Below are positions 37,499 to 46,699 of a stretch of 64,000 nucleotides of DNA, in pieces (position 1 is the stretch's first letter; the number at the start of each line of letters is the position of its first letter). Under the pieces are notes generated by a model. It was not told where the DNA came from. It saw only the letters and a program-made list of their open reading frames with translations, and ran no database searches. This DNA comes from Xanthobacter agilis. Lineage in GTDB: Bacteria; Pseudomonadota; Alphaproteobacteria; Rhizobiales; Xanthobacteraceae. The position numbers and the translations under genes are program-made. Location of the stretch: NCBI RefSeq assembly GCF_021730435.1, contig NZ_JABWGX010000016.1, forward strand, positions 1 through 64,000. The letters are read 5' to 3'.

Positions 37499-39681
37499 AG
37501 CAGCGCTCCCGGCCCGGCAGAGTCCGGCCCGTCCTTGGAAGAGGGAGGAGGGGAAGAGACGACGACCGCGTCGAGGGCAAGAATGCCCTGGCCCGGCGGG
37601 TAGGCGACCAGGGGATTGATGTCGATTTCCTCAAGGCTTGGCGTTTCCGCCAGCAGCCGGCCGAGCCGCACCACCGCGTGCGACACCGCCTCGATGTCGG
37701 CGGGCGGGGCGCCGCGGGCACCGTTCAGCAGGGCCGCGCCCTTCAGCCGCTGGAGTTCCGTGCGCACCTCCTCGGCGCTGCATAGGGCGGGCAGGAACAC
37801 TACGTCCTTCAGCACCTCGATCCAGACCCCGCCGAGGCCGAGCATCACCAGCGGCCCCCATTGCGGATCGCGCCGCGCGCCCAGCACCAGCTCGACGCCG
37901 CGCGCGCCCATTTTCTCGACGAGGATGCCGTCCAGGGTGAGGTCCGGCCGGGCGGCGGAGACGGATCGGGTCATGCGCGCCCAGGCGGCTTGAAGATCGC
38001 CCGGATCGCGCACATCGACGATGACGCCGCCCACGTCGCTCTTGTGGGTCAGCTCCGCCGCCTGCGCCTTCAGCACCACCGGGTAGCCGATGGCGGCGGC
38101 GATCTCGCCCGCCTCGCGCGGCGTGCGGGCCAGCCGGCCCTTGGGAATGGGGATGCCGGCGTCGGCCAGCCATGCCTTGCCTTCATATTCCGCGAGCAGG
38201 CCAAAGCGCGGGGGCGTGTTGGGCGTTGCCGGCACCGGGGCCGGGGCGCCGGTGTTGCGCCGCAGGCGGCGGCCGTGGCGGAACAGGTGAGCCATGGCGC
38301 CGATGGCCCGTGTGGCCGAGCGGAAGAACGGCAGGCGGGCCCGGCGGACGATCTCATAGGCTTCCGCGGGCAGCGGGGAATCCCCGCCCAGCATCAGCAC
38401 CGCTACCGGCACGTCGACGGTCCGCGCCGCAGCGGCGGTGGCGGTGAGCTTGGCCTGCACCACCTGCGGCGCGCCCATCAGCAGCGTCACCAGGATGCAG
38501 CCGATGTCCGGGTCGCCCGCCAGGGCGCGGATGGCACCGCCATACATGCCCTCCATGTCGCGCATCACCTGGGCGGTGAGGTCGAGCGGATTGGAGAGGT
38601 CGGCGAAGGCCGGCATGGCGCCGCGCAGCGCCTCCACGGTGGCTGGCCGGAGCACCGGCACATCCACCCCGTGACTCTCGCAGAAGTCGAGCGCGAGCCC
38701 CTTGAAGGCGCCGGAATCGGTGATGATGCCGAGCCCGCCGGTGGGGCGCTGGGGAAAGTCCAGCAGGAATTCGGCAGTGTCGATCACCTGCTCGATGTCG
38801 TCCACCAGCACCACCGCTTGGTGCCCCACCAGCGTTTCCATGGCGGCGAAGTCCGAGGCCATGGCCCCGGTGTGGGATTTGGCCGCCTCCTGGGCCCGAG
38901 CGCTGCGGCCGGAATGCAGCAGCACGATGGTCTTGCCGAGCACCCGTGCGCGCGCCGCGAGGGCGAGGAAACGCTGCGGATGCCGCAATTGCTCGGCGAA
39001 CACGGCGATGACGGCGGTGCGCGCATCCTCGACGATCTCGGCGAGAAAGTCCTCGACCGTCACCACCGCCTCGTTGCCGGTGGAGATGGCGGTGGTGAGG
39101 GCGATGCCCTTGGCCTCGGCCGCCTCCAGAAGGCAGCCCATCATGCCGCCGCTCTGGGAGATGATGGCGAGCGCGGCTTCCCCCGCGCCCGGCGGGCGCG
39201 GTCGGACCGGGCCGGAGGTGAGCGGGATCCCGTCGGCATAATTGACGAGGCCATAGCAATTGGGACCGAGCAGCGCGATGCCGTTGGCGCGCGCGATGTC
39301 GGTCATCTCCTGTTGCTCGCGGATGCCCTGCGCGCCGGTCTCCGAAAAGCCGGAGGTGAACACCACCGCCGCCCCCACCTGCCGGCGGGCGCAGGCGCGC
39401 ACGGCCTCCAGGGTGCCGGCCTGGGGAATGGCCATCATCACCACATCGACGCCGAGGGGCAGATCGTCCACGCGGCTCAGGCAGGGCCGGCCGTTGATCT
39501 CGTCACGCTTGGGATTGATGAGGTGGAGGTCGCCGTCGAATGCAAAGCGTTCGAGCGCCGCGACCGCGCGCGCGCCGATGGTCGCGGGTTCGGCGGAGGC
39601 GCCGAGAATGGCGATGGAGCGCGGTCGCAGCAGGCGCGCGACCGGCACTCCGCCCGCCATGGGCGGAGTGGTCGATGTCAT
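37495..39681 (-). CDS. NDP-forming acyl-CoA synthetase, fused alpha-beta type
   Basis: The 728-residue protein joins a CoA-binding Rossmann domain (RPRSIAILGASAEPATIGAR, 19-38), succinyl-CoA-synthetase-like domains with the phospho-histidine H270 in KSHTGAMASD, and an ATP-grasp domain (VLKAQAAELTHKSDVGGV, partly). Such single-chain enzymes activate or release acyl-CoA with ATP/ADP. Members are linked with acetate, pimelate and hydroxycinnamate use. It begins 5 bp after the hydratase/lyase-like gene. A second ligase at 32239 gives the operon two activation systems, perhaps for different intermediates. Confidence 0.88.
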   Translation of the reverse strand: MTSTTPPMAGGVPVARLLRPRSIAILGASAEPATIGARAVAALERFAFDGDLHLINPKRDEINGRPCLSRVDDLPLGVDVVMMAIPQAGTLEAVRACARRQVGAAVVFTSGFSETGAQGIREQQEMTDIARANGIALLGPNCYGLVNYADGIPLTSGPVRPRPPGAGEAALAIISQSGGMMGCLLEAAEAKGIALTTAISTGNEAVVTVEDFLAEIVEDARTAVIAVFAEQLRHPQRFLALAARARVLGKTIVLLHSGRSARAQEAAKSHTGAMASDFAAMETLVGHQAVVLVDDIEQVIDTAEFLLDFPQRPTGGLGIITDSGAFKGLALDFCESHGVDVPVLRPATVEALRGAMPAFADLSNPLDLTAQVMRDMEGMYGGAIRALAGDPDIGCILVTLLMGAPQVVQAKLTATAAAARTVDVPVAVLMLGGDSPLPAEAYEIVRRARLPFFRSATRAIGAMAHLFRHGRRLRRNTGAPAPVPATPNTPPRFGLLAEYEGKAWLADAGIPIPKGRLARTPREAGEIAAAIGYPVVLKAQAAELTHKSDVGGVIVDVRDPGDLQAAWARMTRSVSAARPDLTLDGILVEKMGARGVELVLGARRDPQWGPLVMLGLGGVWIEVLKDVVFLPALCSAEEVRTELQRLKGAALLNGARGAPPADIEAVSHAVVRLGRLLAETPSLEEIDINPLVAYPPGQGILALDAVVVSSPPPSSKDGPDSAGPGALL

Positions 39682-39686
39682 GGCGC

Positions 39687-40541
39687 TCAGGCCTCCCGGC
39701 GATAGGTGCCGAGGCCGGGGCGATAAGACTTCTCATCCAGGAACTGGCTGATGCCCTTCTTCATGCCGCGCTCGGGATCGAACAAGGTGGCTTGCGCGGC
39801 CTTGGCGCTCAGATAATCCTCCGCCTGCTCCCACGACATTTCGCGCGAGAACTTGTAGGCGAGCTTGGCGGCGTTGAGCACCACCGGGTTTTTCTCCATC
39901 AGCGTCTTGGCGACCTCCACCACGCGGGCGCGCAGCTTTTCGGCGGGCACCGCCTCGTTGACGAGCCGCATCTCGGCCGCCTTGCGACCGCTGAAGGGCT
40001 CGCCGGTCATGATGTAATAGAGCGCGTCGGCCTGGCTCATCTTGGCCGCGACGCAGCGGGTGACGTTGCCGCCCGGAATGATGCCCCAATTGATTTCGGA
40101 GAGGCCGAAGGTGGCCTCCTCCGCGGCGAAGGCGAGGTCGCACGAGACGAGCGGCACGAATCCGCCGCCGAAGCACCAGCCGTTGACCATGGCGATGGTG
40201 GGTTTCAGGAAGTAATTGAGCTTGTTGCGCTGCCAGAAGAACGCGGTCTGCCGCTGGCGCAGGGTGGCGTTGAGCGGCTGGCCCTCGGCTTCGCGGAAGT
40301 ATTCCTTGAGGTCCATGCCGGCGGTCCACGCCTCGCCGCTACCGGTCAGCACCAGGACCTTGCAGCGCTCGTCCACTTCCAGCGCCTCGAGCACCTCCAG
40401 CATTTCCGCGTTGAGCGCCGGGCTCATGGCGTTGCGTTTCTCCGGCCGGTTGAAATACACGAAGGCGATCCCGTCCTCGAACTCGACCTTCACCGTGTTT
40501 CCACCCGGAGCGGGCGCGCCGGAGCCATTGACGTCAGTCAT
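39687..40541 (-). CDS. Crotonase-family enzyme related to hydroxycinnamoyl-CoA hydratase/lyase, with changed active site
   Basis: The 284-residue protein aligns end to end by eye with Pseudomonas HCHL (feruloyl-CoA hydratase/lyase): VEFEDGIAFVYFNRPEKRNA, GEAWTAGMDLKEYFRE, TIAMVNGWCFGGGF, FGLSEINWGI. E149 (HCHL Glu143) and Y81 (Tyr75) are kept. Two key positions differ: V129 replaces Ser123 and S245 replaces Tyr239, the tyrosine that contacts the substrate 4-hydroxyl. It may cleave or hydrate an enoyl-CoA lacking a para-hydroxyl, or have lost lyase activity. It is the first gene of the minus-strand operon; the ATG at 40541 matches the family start. Confidence 0.85.
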   Translation of the reverse strand: MTDVNGSGAPAPGGNTVKVEFEDGIAFVYFNRPEKRNAMSPALNAEMLEVLEALEVDERCKVLVLTGSGEAWTAGMDLKEYFREAEGQPLNATLRQRQTAFFWQRNKLNYFLKPTIAMVNGWCFGGGFVPLVSCDLAFAAEEATFGLSEINWGIIPGGNVTRCVAAKMSQADALYYIMTGEPFSGRKAAEMRLVNEAVPAEKLRARVVEVAKTLMEKNPVVLNAAKLAYKFSREMSWEQAEDYLSAKAAQATLFDPERGMKKGISQFLDEKSYRPGLGTYRREA

Positions 40542-40784
40542 ATTTATTATTCCCTTGGTATTTTGTGCGTTTCCCGCGGATGTTGCGCTGCCGAAAAAGT
40601 CTTCATTCGGCGTGAATCCGCTGTACGATGCAATGCTATGAGTTTTCGCAAGTCGTCTGCAATCGGTCAGCCGCCTACCCATCCCGTAGCCATTTGGCTA
40701 CGGGTCAGCGGCGGCGGACAGGCCCGAGGCTACCGCCGATGGGGCCAGGGCATGCGCCGACCAGCATGGCGCCGGGCGCAACGC

Positions 40785-40814
40785 AAAACGCCGCGGGGGT
40801 GAATCCGCGGCGTT
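40785..40814 (-). terminator. Rho-independent terminator downstream of the MFS carrier
   Basis: AACGCCGCGG (40787-40796) pairs perfectly with CCGCGGCGTT (40805-40814) around an 8-nt loop. On the minus strand the stem runs into four T residues (40785-40788). It therefore ends the minus-strand MFS transcript about 120 bp past its stop codon. Confidence 0.7.
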
Positions 40815-40832
40815 GGAAGGGGGCAAGGGGCC

Positions 40833-40928
40833 ATGGGTTTGTCTCATGGGCCTTTGGTCAAGCCGGCACGGTGCTTGAGCGGACCCACAGCCTGCCCATC
40901 GGCCCCGGCCAAAAGCCGGGGCCGATGG
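40833..40928 (+). repeat. Dispersed intergenic repeat, copy 2
   Basis: This stretch abuts the stop codon of the MFS carrier gene and matches 12841-12926 downstream of cysA. CCTTTGGTCAAGCC, TTGAGCGGACCCAC and the folding end block CCGG-CCAAAAG-CCGGGGCCGATGG (40905-40928) are shared, but ten extra bases separate the blocks. Other copies may lie outside the window. Confidence 0.6.
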
Positions 40929-40930
40929 GG

Positions 40931-42376
40931 TCACTGCCGGGCGGGGCTGATCGCCGCCAGGGGCAGGGGTGGCTCCGCCGGCCTTGTCTGCGGCAGATCG
41001 GTGGCACGGGTGTCCTCGCGCAGCGAACGGGCCGCCCACAGATAGTGCAGGCCCGCCCACACCAGGAACACGGTGAAGCAGATCATGCTGAGGCGGATGC
41101 CGGTTGCCGCGGCGGCGGCGCAGGCGGTCGCTTGCGGATTGCTGGCCGCCGGGCCGGCACAGGCGGCAAGATAGGCGCCGGTTCCGGTGAAGGCGTGGCC
41201 CGCCAGGGTGTCGCTGACGAGGCCGATGGCGGCCGGGCCGAGGCCGTGGCCAATGAGGCTCATCACCAGCAGCACCACCGCCGTCGAAGAGGCCCGCATG
41301 CGCGGATGGACAGCGGCGTGGACCACCGCGAAGGTGGGCCCGTTCCACGACATCACCAGCACCAGGAACAGGAAGATGCCGGCGATGGCGAGGGTTTCGC
41401 TGCTCTGGGCGAAGGCGAGATAGGCCACCGGGGCACCGAGCACGCTGGCGAACCCCGGCACCCACGAATACCAGCGCTTGTCGCGGTGGGCGAGCAGATC
41501 GGAAAGATAGCCACCAAGGGCGATGCCGATGAAGCCGCCGACCCCAACGGTGATGCCGAAGGTGAAGCCGGCCTGGAGCAGGCTCATGCCGAAGATGCGG
41601 CCGAGATAGATGGGAATGAACTGGTTGATGGCTTGCAGGCCGAAGGCGCCGATGGCGGTGCCGATGATCATGTGCCGCGCCGCGCGTTTCGCCCACAGGC
41701 GCCGCAGTACCTCGCTGAAGGGCGGAACCTCCGCCGAGGCGGCGCCGGCGGCACCGTCATAGCGCCCCCGCGCAGGCTCCCGCAGGGTGAGAAAGGTCAG
41801 CACGCCGAGGAAGATGCCGGGCAGGCCGAGGATGATGAAGGCGTAGCGCCAACCGAATGTCTGCGCCAGCCAGCCGCCGCCGAAGGCCGCCGCGAGCACG
41901 CCGATCGGGACGCCGAGGGCGTAGACGGCGAGCGCCGTGGCGCGGCGGTGGGGCGGAAACTGATCGCCGATCAGCGAATGCGCGGCGGGGGTGCAGCCCG
42001 CTTCGCCGATGCCCACCCCGGCCCGGAACAACACCATCTGCCAGAAATTCGCCGCCATGCCGCACAGGGCCGCGAATGCCGACCAGATGACGATGCACAC
42101 GGCGATGAGCCGAACCCGGTGCGTGCGCTCCGCGAGGCGGCCGAGGGGCAGGCCGGCGACAGTATAGACGAGGGCGAAGGAGAGCCCGCCAAGGAGCCCC
42201 ACCTGGAAATCCGACAGCCCCAGGTCCGCCTTGATGGGTCGGGCGAGCACCGCGATCACGATCCGGTCGAGGAAGCTGCAGGCATAGACGAGCACCAGCA
42301 GAACCAGGAGCCAGACCTTGTAAAGGGCGGATGTTTTCTCGAATGCGGGGCGTGGCGCCGCCGTATCCTCTTTCAT
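40931..42376 (-). CDS. MFS transporter, spinster/organic-acid type
   Basis: The 481-residue protein has about 12 membrane segments with YACSFLDRIVIAVLARPIK near the N terminus, PLGRLAERTHRVRLIA as motif A, and VGIGEAGCTPAAHSLIGDQF. This pattern is seen in spinster-like and aromatic/organic-acid MFS carriers. The ATG at 42376 follows GGGAGGAAA eight bases upstream. It stands alone between two catabolic gene groups and is a candidate importer of the island's substrate (inferred). Confidence 0.86.
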   Translation of the reverse strand: MKEDTAAPRPAFEKTSALYKVWLLVLLVLVYACSFLDRIVIAVLARPIKADLGLSDFQVGLLGGLSFALVYTVAGLPLGRLAERTHRVRLIAVCIVIWSAFAALCGMAANFWQMVLFRAGVGIGEAGCTPAAHSLIGDQFPPHRRATALAVYALGVPIGVLAAAFGGGWLAQTFGWRYAFIILGLPGIFLGVLTFLTLREPARGRYDGAAGAASAEVPPFSEVLRRLWAKRAARHMIIGTAIGAFGLQAINQFIPIYLGRIFGMSLLQAGFTFGITVGVGGFIGIALGGYLSDLLAHRDKRWYSWVPGFASVLGAPVAYLAFAQSSETLAIAGIFLFLVLVMSWNGPTFAVVHAAVHPRMRASSTAVVLLVMSLIGHGLGPAAIGLVSDTLAGHAFTGTGAYLAACAGPAASNPQATACAAAAATGIRLSMICFTVFLVWAGLHYLWAARSLREDTRATDLPQTRPAEPPLPLAAISPARQ

Positions 42377-42538
42377 GCCGTTTCCTCCCGAATGATTGGG
42401 GATGGGGCAAGCCGCGCCCTCCCCGTTTCTTTTTTTGGCGATTCTTGGCGTTCCAGGAGGGGGCCAGCGATGGAGCCCCAAAAGGGCCCGCGGCCTCCTC
42501 CCGGCTTTTTCGGGTGGGTGCCCCCACGCGGCGCAGGT

Positions 42539-43966
42539 TCAGAACGGAAAGGCCCGCCGACCCTGCTGGATGGTGACCCACTTGGTCTCGGTCATCTCCT
42601 CCATGGACCATTGACCGCCCTCGCGGCCCATGCCGGAATCCTTGACGCCGCCGAACGGCGCATGGGGATTGTCCTCGATAGTGGAGCTGTTGACATGCAC
42701 CACGCCCGCTTCCAGGTGGCGGGCGAAGTGGAGTGCCCGGTCGAGGCTGCGGGTGAGCACGGCGGAGGACAGGCCGTAGCAACTGTCATTCGCCAAGGTG
42801 AGGGCGTGGTCGGCGTCGCGGGCCTTGATGACCGACGCGACCGGACCGAACAGCTCGTCCCTGAAGGCGGACATCTGCGCCGTCACGTCGGCGAGCACGG
42901 TCGGTTCGAAGAAGTTGCCCTCATGCCCGCCGCCGCACATGAGCCGCGCCCCGTCCTTGACCGCCCCGGCCACCACGCCGGCTATGAGATCGCACTGGGA
43001 GGCGCGGATGAGCGGGCCGATCACCGTGTCCGGCTGGCGCGGATCGCCCATCTTCAACTGCCGGACCTTGGCCACGAAACGCTCGAGAAACGCATCGTAG
43101 ACGGCCGCATCCACGATGATGCGCGATCCGGCCATGCAGATCTGGCCCTGGTGGATGAAGATGCCAAAGGCGGCCGTCGCCACGGCATAATCGAGGTCGG
43201 CGTCGTCCAGCACGATCACCGGGCTCTTGCCGCCCATCTCCAGGGTGATCTTCTTGCCCACCCGCGCGCATTCCACCGCCAGGAAGCGGCCGACGCGGGT
43301 GGAGCCGGTGAAGGAGATCATCTTCACCCGCGGGTCGGCGAGCAGCACCCCGCCGAGAATGGCGCCGTCGCCCGGCACGACGTTCAGCACGCCCGGCGGC
43401 AACCCGGCCTCCTGGAAGATCTCCGCCGCCTTCAAGGCGATCATCGAGGTCTCCTCGGACGGCTTCATCACCACCGTGTTGCCGGCGGCGATGGCCATGC
43501 ACACTTTCTTGGTGCCGAGCAGCAGCGGATAATTGAACGGGGCGATGGCGCCGATGACGCCCAGCGGCCGCCTGAGGGTGAAGGAAAGGCAGTCCGGCGC
43601 ATCGGAGGGGATGACGTGGCCGAAGATGCGCCGGGCCTCGCCCGCCGCCGAGCGCAGCATGGAGGCGGTGAACTCCACCTCGAAGCAGGCCTTGCCGACG
43701 GTGGAGCCGGCTTCGTCGATGAGCAGGTCCACCAGCTCCTCGCGGTGCCGCTCCAGCGCGTCCGCCATGCGGATGAGGATCAGCTCGCGCTCGGCCGCCA
43801 GGGTCTCACCCCAGGATGCGAATGCCGCTTCGGCGGCGTCGATGGCGTGCGCCATGTCCTGCGGCCAGCACATGGGCACATGGCCGATGGTGCCGCCGGT
43901 GGCGGGGTTGACGACCGCCATTTTTGGCGCGTCGGTTTCGGCGAAGCCGCCGTTGATGAAACCCAT
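42539..43966 (-). CDS. Aldehyde dehydrogenase, benzaldehyde/vanillin type
   Basis: The 475-residue NAD(P)-dependent enzyme has the catalytic C277 (HQGQICMAGSR) and general base E243 (TLEMGGKSP), with the cofactor turn SFTGSTRVGR. Its length and PFNYPLLLGTKK, IEDNPHAPFGG resemble benzaldehyde and vanillin dehydrogenases, which oxidise the aldehyde released by HCHL-type enzymes. In this island it would turn an aromatic aldehyde into a benzoate that feeds gentisate cluster 2; substrate is inferred. It is transcribed as the same-strand gene next to an acyl-CoA dehydrogenase. Confidence 0.88.
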   Translation of the reverse strand: MGFINGGFAETDAPKMAVVNPATGGTIGHVPMCWPQDMAHAIDAAEAAFASWGETLAAERELILIRMADALERHREELVDLLIDEAGSTVGKACFEVEFTASMLRSAAGEARRIFGHVIPSDAPDCLSFTLRRPLGVIGAIAPFNYPLLLGTKKVCMAIAAGNTVVMKPSEETSMIALKAAEIFQEAGLPPGVLNVVPGDGAILGGVLLADPRVKMISFTGSTRVGRFLAVECARVGKKITLEMGGKSPVIVLDDADLDYAVATAAFGIFIHQGQICMAGSRIIVDAAVYDAFLERFVAKVRQLKMGDPRQPDTVIGPLIRASQCDLIAGVVAGAVKDGARLMCGGGHEGNFFEPTVLADVTAQMSAFRDELFGPVASVIKARDADHALTLANDSCYGLSSAVLTRSLDRALHFARHLEAGVVHVNSSTIEDNPHAPFGGVKDSGMGREGGQWSMEEMTETKWVTIQQGRRAFPF

Positions 43967-44068
43967 GGGTGTCCTCTCCTGTCCCGCGGCCCATGCCGTT
44001 CGCCCGTGGAGTGTGTCCGGGGGCGGGTCGGTGGGCGGCTTGTCGTTGTTCGGCTTGGAAGGGGGGCG

Positions 44069-45217
44069 TCAGAGTGTGCGGGCGATGATCTCCTTCAAGG
44101 TCTCGTTGGAGCCGCCATAGATTTTCTGCACCCGCGCATCCACATAGAGCTGGGCGATGGGGTATTCGAGCATGTAGCCGTAGCCGCCGAAAAACTGCAG
44201 GCAGGCGTCAACGATCTCGCATTGCTTCTGACTGCACCACCATTTGGCCATGGCGCTGGTGGCCGGGTCCACCTCCTCGCCGCCGACCAGCTTCAAGATG
44301 AGCTGGTCCACGAACGTGCGGGCAATGCGCGCCTCGGTGAGGCATTCGGCCAGGCGGAAGCGGGTGTTCTGGAACCCGAACAGCGTCTGGTTGAACATCT
44401 CGCGCTGCTTGGTGTAGTCCACCGCCAACGCGATGGCCCGTTCGGCCGAGGCCACGGCGGTGAGGGAGATGGCCAGGCGCTCGCGGGTGAACACCTTCAT
44501 CAGATTGCCGAAGGCATTGCCCTCTACCCCACCGAGCAGGTTCTCCGCGGGCACCCGCAGGTCTTCCAGAAAGACCTCGCAATTGTCGAGGCTGCCCTGG
44601 CCGATCTTTTCCAGGTTCCGGCCCACATTGAAGCCCGGCCAGGAGGTGTGCGCCAGGAACAGCGACAGGCCCTTGGCACCTTCGCCGCCGGTGCGGGCGG
44701 CGATCACCGCGATGTCGGCCTGCCGGCCCAAGGTGACGAAGGTCTTGCTGCCATTGATGACATAGCTGTCGCCATCGCGCCGGGCGGTGGTGCGGATGGT
44801 CTTCACGTCGCTGCCGGCACCGGGCTCGGTGGCGCACACCGCCACCACATATGCGCCGGTGGCCAGCTTGGGCATCCATTTCAGGCGCTGTTCATGGGTG
44901 GCGCTGTGCAGCAGCAGGTGCGGCCCGCCGACGCTGCCGGGCACGAAGCCGAAGGCCGTATCCACCACGCGCACCTGCTCTTCCATGATCACCGCCTCAT
45001 GGGCGAAGGTGCCGCCACCACCACCATATTCGGTGGGTACGCTGGCGCACAACAGGCCGAGTTCGCCCGCTTTCAGCCACACCTCGCGGTCGATGATCTT
45101 GTTCTTCTTCCACTTGTCCGCATAGGGCGCGACCTCGGTTTCGAAGAAGCGCCGCGCGGTCTCGCGCACCAATGCGAGTTCTTCGTTCATCCAGGGAGAG
45201 GTGTAAGGGGCCGACAT
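44069..45217 (-). CDS. Acyl-CoA dehydrogenase
   Basis: The 382-residue enzyme is a homomeric-type ACAD: VPTEYGGGGGTFAHEAVIME, CATEPGAGSDVKTIRTTA, VINGSKTFVTLG and KIYGGSNETLKEIIARTL. As in long-chain and isovaleryl enzymes the YEG glutamate is YGG and the likely base is in helix G (TRERLAISL). It removes two hydrogens from an acyl-CoA. Its promoter region carries operator B, so it is probably co-regulated with the cycloisomerase-CoA transferase operon. The aldehyde dehydrogenase gene follows after about 100 bp. Confidence 0.9.
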   Translation of the reverse strand: MSAPYTSPWMNEELALVRETARRFFETEVAPYADKWKKNKIIDREVWLKAGELGLLCASVPTEYGGGGGTFAHEAVIMEEQVRVVDTAFGFVPGSVGGPHLLLHSATHEQRLKWMPKLATGAYVVAVCATEPGAGSDVKTIRTTARRDGDSYVINGSKTFVTLGRQADIAVIAARTGGEGAKGLSLFLAHTSWPGFNVGRNLEKIGQGSLDNCEVFLEDLRVPAENLLGGVEGNAFGNLMKVFTRERLAISLTAVASAERAIALAVDYTKQREMFNQTLFGFQNTRFRLAECLTEARIARTFVDQLILKLVGGEEVDPATSAMAKWWCSQKQCEIVDACLQFFGGYGYMLEYPIAQLYVDARVQKIYGGSNETLKEIIARTL

Positions 45218-45295
45218 GCCTGTTCCTTTTGAGCTGGTGCCGCGCGGGACCTTCAGCCGCCGCCATCCGGCGGGGGTCGCGCTGACCGCGTCAAA

Positions 45296-45324
45296 CTATA
45301 ATCTACCAACTAGACGGTTGGCAA
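45296..45324 (-). promoter_or_regulatory. Operator B inside the promoter of the acyl-CoA dehydrogenase gene
   Basis: On the minus strand TTGCCA (45319-45324) and TTATAG (45296-45301) are separated by 17 bp. The palindrome CCAACTAGACGGTTGG (45306-45321) lies in the spacer and touches the -35. It matches operators A and C. A repressor here would block RNA polymerase directly. Confidence 0.65.
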
Positions 45325-45370
45325 TTTTCTCACGGTGCGGGCGACCGATTCCGCCCATCGTGGCGCGGGG

Positions 45371-46573
45371 TCAGACGGTGACCGCGTTCACGTCGTAGGT
45401 GAACAGCCATTCGTACCGGTTGAGGATCGCCGCGCGGCTCCATTCCTGGTCGACATAGGCCTGGGCCCCGGCCTCGGTGGCGAGGGCGGGATTGTGGAAG
45501 CGCTCCGTATTCGCGGCCGCCCCCATCACCTTGCGGGCGGTCACGTCGAGGCGCGCCGCCTCGTAGCGCAGCAGGGCTTCGGGAATGTTGTCGCGATGGG
45601 CCTCGAGGCTGCGGCCCAGCACCACCGCATCCTCCAGCGCCATCACCGCGCCTTGGGCCAGGAACGGCAGCGTGGGATGGCAGGCATCGCCCAGCAGGGT
45701 GGCGCGTCCGCGCGTCCAGGCGCTCATCGGCGGGCGGCCCATGAGCGCCCATTTGAACAGCGAGGGCGCATTCTCGATCATGGCCTGAATGTCCGAATGC
45801 CAGCCGGCGAAATCAGCCTTGCACTCCGCGAGCGTGCCTTCCGCGTTCCAGGATTCGGTGTGCCAGTCGCTGCGCTCCACGGTGGCGACGAAGTTCATCA
45901 GCTGGCCGCCGCGCAGCGGGTAGCACACCACATGGGCGCCGGGGCCGACCCAATTGGTGGCCACCGGACGCGTCATGTGCTGTGGCAGGCGCTCCATGGG
46001 GATGACGCCGCGCCAGGCCATCATGCCGGAGAATTGCGCCTTGCTCTCGCCCCACAGGGCGTGGCGGATGCGCGAGTGCACGCCATCGGCGCCGATCAGC
46101 GCATCGCCGCTCACGCGGGTGCCGTTCTCCAGAGTGAGGGTGACGGTGTTATCGCTCTGCGCGCAGCCCGCCACCCGCGCCCCCAGATGCAGCGCATCGG
46201 GCTTCAAGGCCGTCACCGCGTCCACCAGCACCTGAAGCAGATCGGGCCGGAACACGGTGAGATAGGGAAAGCCGTAGCGCTCCACCGCCTCGTGGCCGAG
46301 ATCGAACAGCTTCCAGGTCTGGCCGGTGTTCCAGAGCCGGATTTCCTTGCCGTCCGCATTGCAGGACAGGGTCTTGAGGGCCTCGAACACGCCGAGGGTG
46401 TTCAGCGCGCGGTTGCCATTGGGGCTGATCTGCACGCCGGCGCCGACCTCGCGGAAGGCATCGGCCTGCTCGTAGATGTCCACGTCGAAGCCGCGTTGCA
46501 GCAGCGACAGCGCCGCCGCCATGCCGCCGATGCCACCGCCGGCGATGAGAATGTGGGCCGTCTTCGCTCCCAT
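45371..46573 (-). CDS. FAD-dependent aromatic hydroxylase (salicylate/3-hydroxybenzoate hydroxylase type)
   Basis: The 400-residue class A flavoprotein monooxygenase has ILIAGGGIGGMAAALSLL (8-25), DG motif IGADGVHSRIRHALWG and GD motif TLLGDACHPTLPFLAQGA. It is distinct from the hydroxylase at 21655. The next genes upstream in the operon are a gentisate dioxygenase and an FAH hydrolase, so it probably makes gentisate, or hydroxylates a close analogue. The start at 46573 opens MGAKTAHILIAGGG; upstream in-frame codons would add an arginine-rich leader. Confidence 0.84.
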   Translation of the reverse strand: MGAKTAHILIAGGGIGGMAAALSLLQRGFDVDIYEQADAFREVGAGVQISPNGNRALNTLGVFEALKTLSCNADGKEIRLWNTGQTWKLFDLGHEAVERYGFPYLTVFRPDLLQVLVDAVTALKPDALHLGARVAGCAQSDNTVTLTLENGTRVSGDALIGADGVHSRIRHALWGESKAQFSGMMAWRGVIPMERLPQHMTRPVATNWVGPGAHVVCYPLRGGQLMNFVATVERSDWHTESWNAEGTLAECKADFAGWHSDIQAMIENAPSLFKWALMGRPPMSAWTRGRATLLGDACHPTLPFLAQGAVMALEDAVVLGRSLEAHRDNIPEALLRYEAARLDVTARKVMGAAANTERFHNPALATEAGAQAYVDQEWSRAAILNRYEWLFTYDVNAVTV

Positions 46574-46699
46574 GGTCGTCTCTCTTCCTGAAGATGGTCT
46601 GGTTGCGGCGCCGGGACTGGCGCCGGGCAAGCCGTGGTCAAGCACCTTCCCGCGCAGTCGCGCCCTGCGCGCATGGTGAAGGCATGTCAAATCAATGTC

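Larger units (their letters stand above)
40542..40930. other. Intergenic region between the hydratase/lyase-like gene and the MFS carrier
   Basis: No gene is supported in these 389 bp. The part next to 40541 is AT-rich (ATTTATTATTCCC on the plus strand) and should carry the promoter of the long minus-strand operon, though no good -35/-10 pair was fixed. It also contains a terminator (40785-40814) and a dispersed repeat copy (40833-40928), listed separately. Confidence 0.6.

Noticed and set aside
40628-45232. A 1534-codon open frame on the plus strand
   Set aside because: It runs antisense through the MFS, aldehyde dehydrogenase and acyl-CoA dehydrogenase genes and has antisense-type composition.
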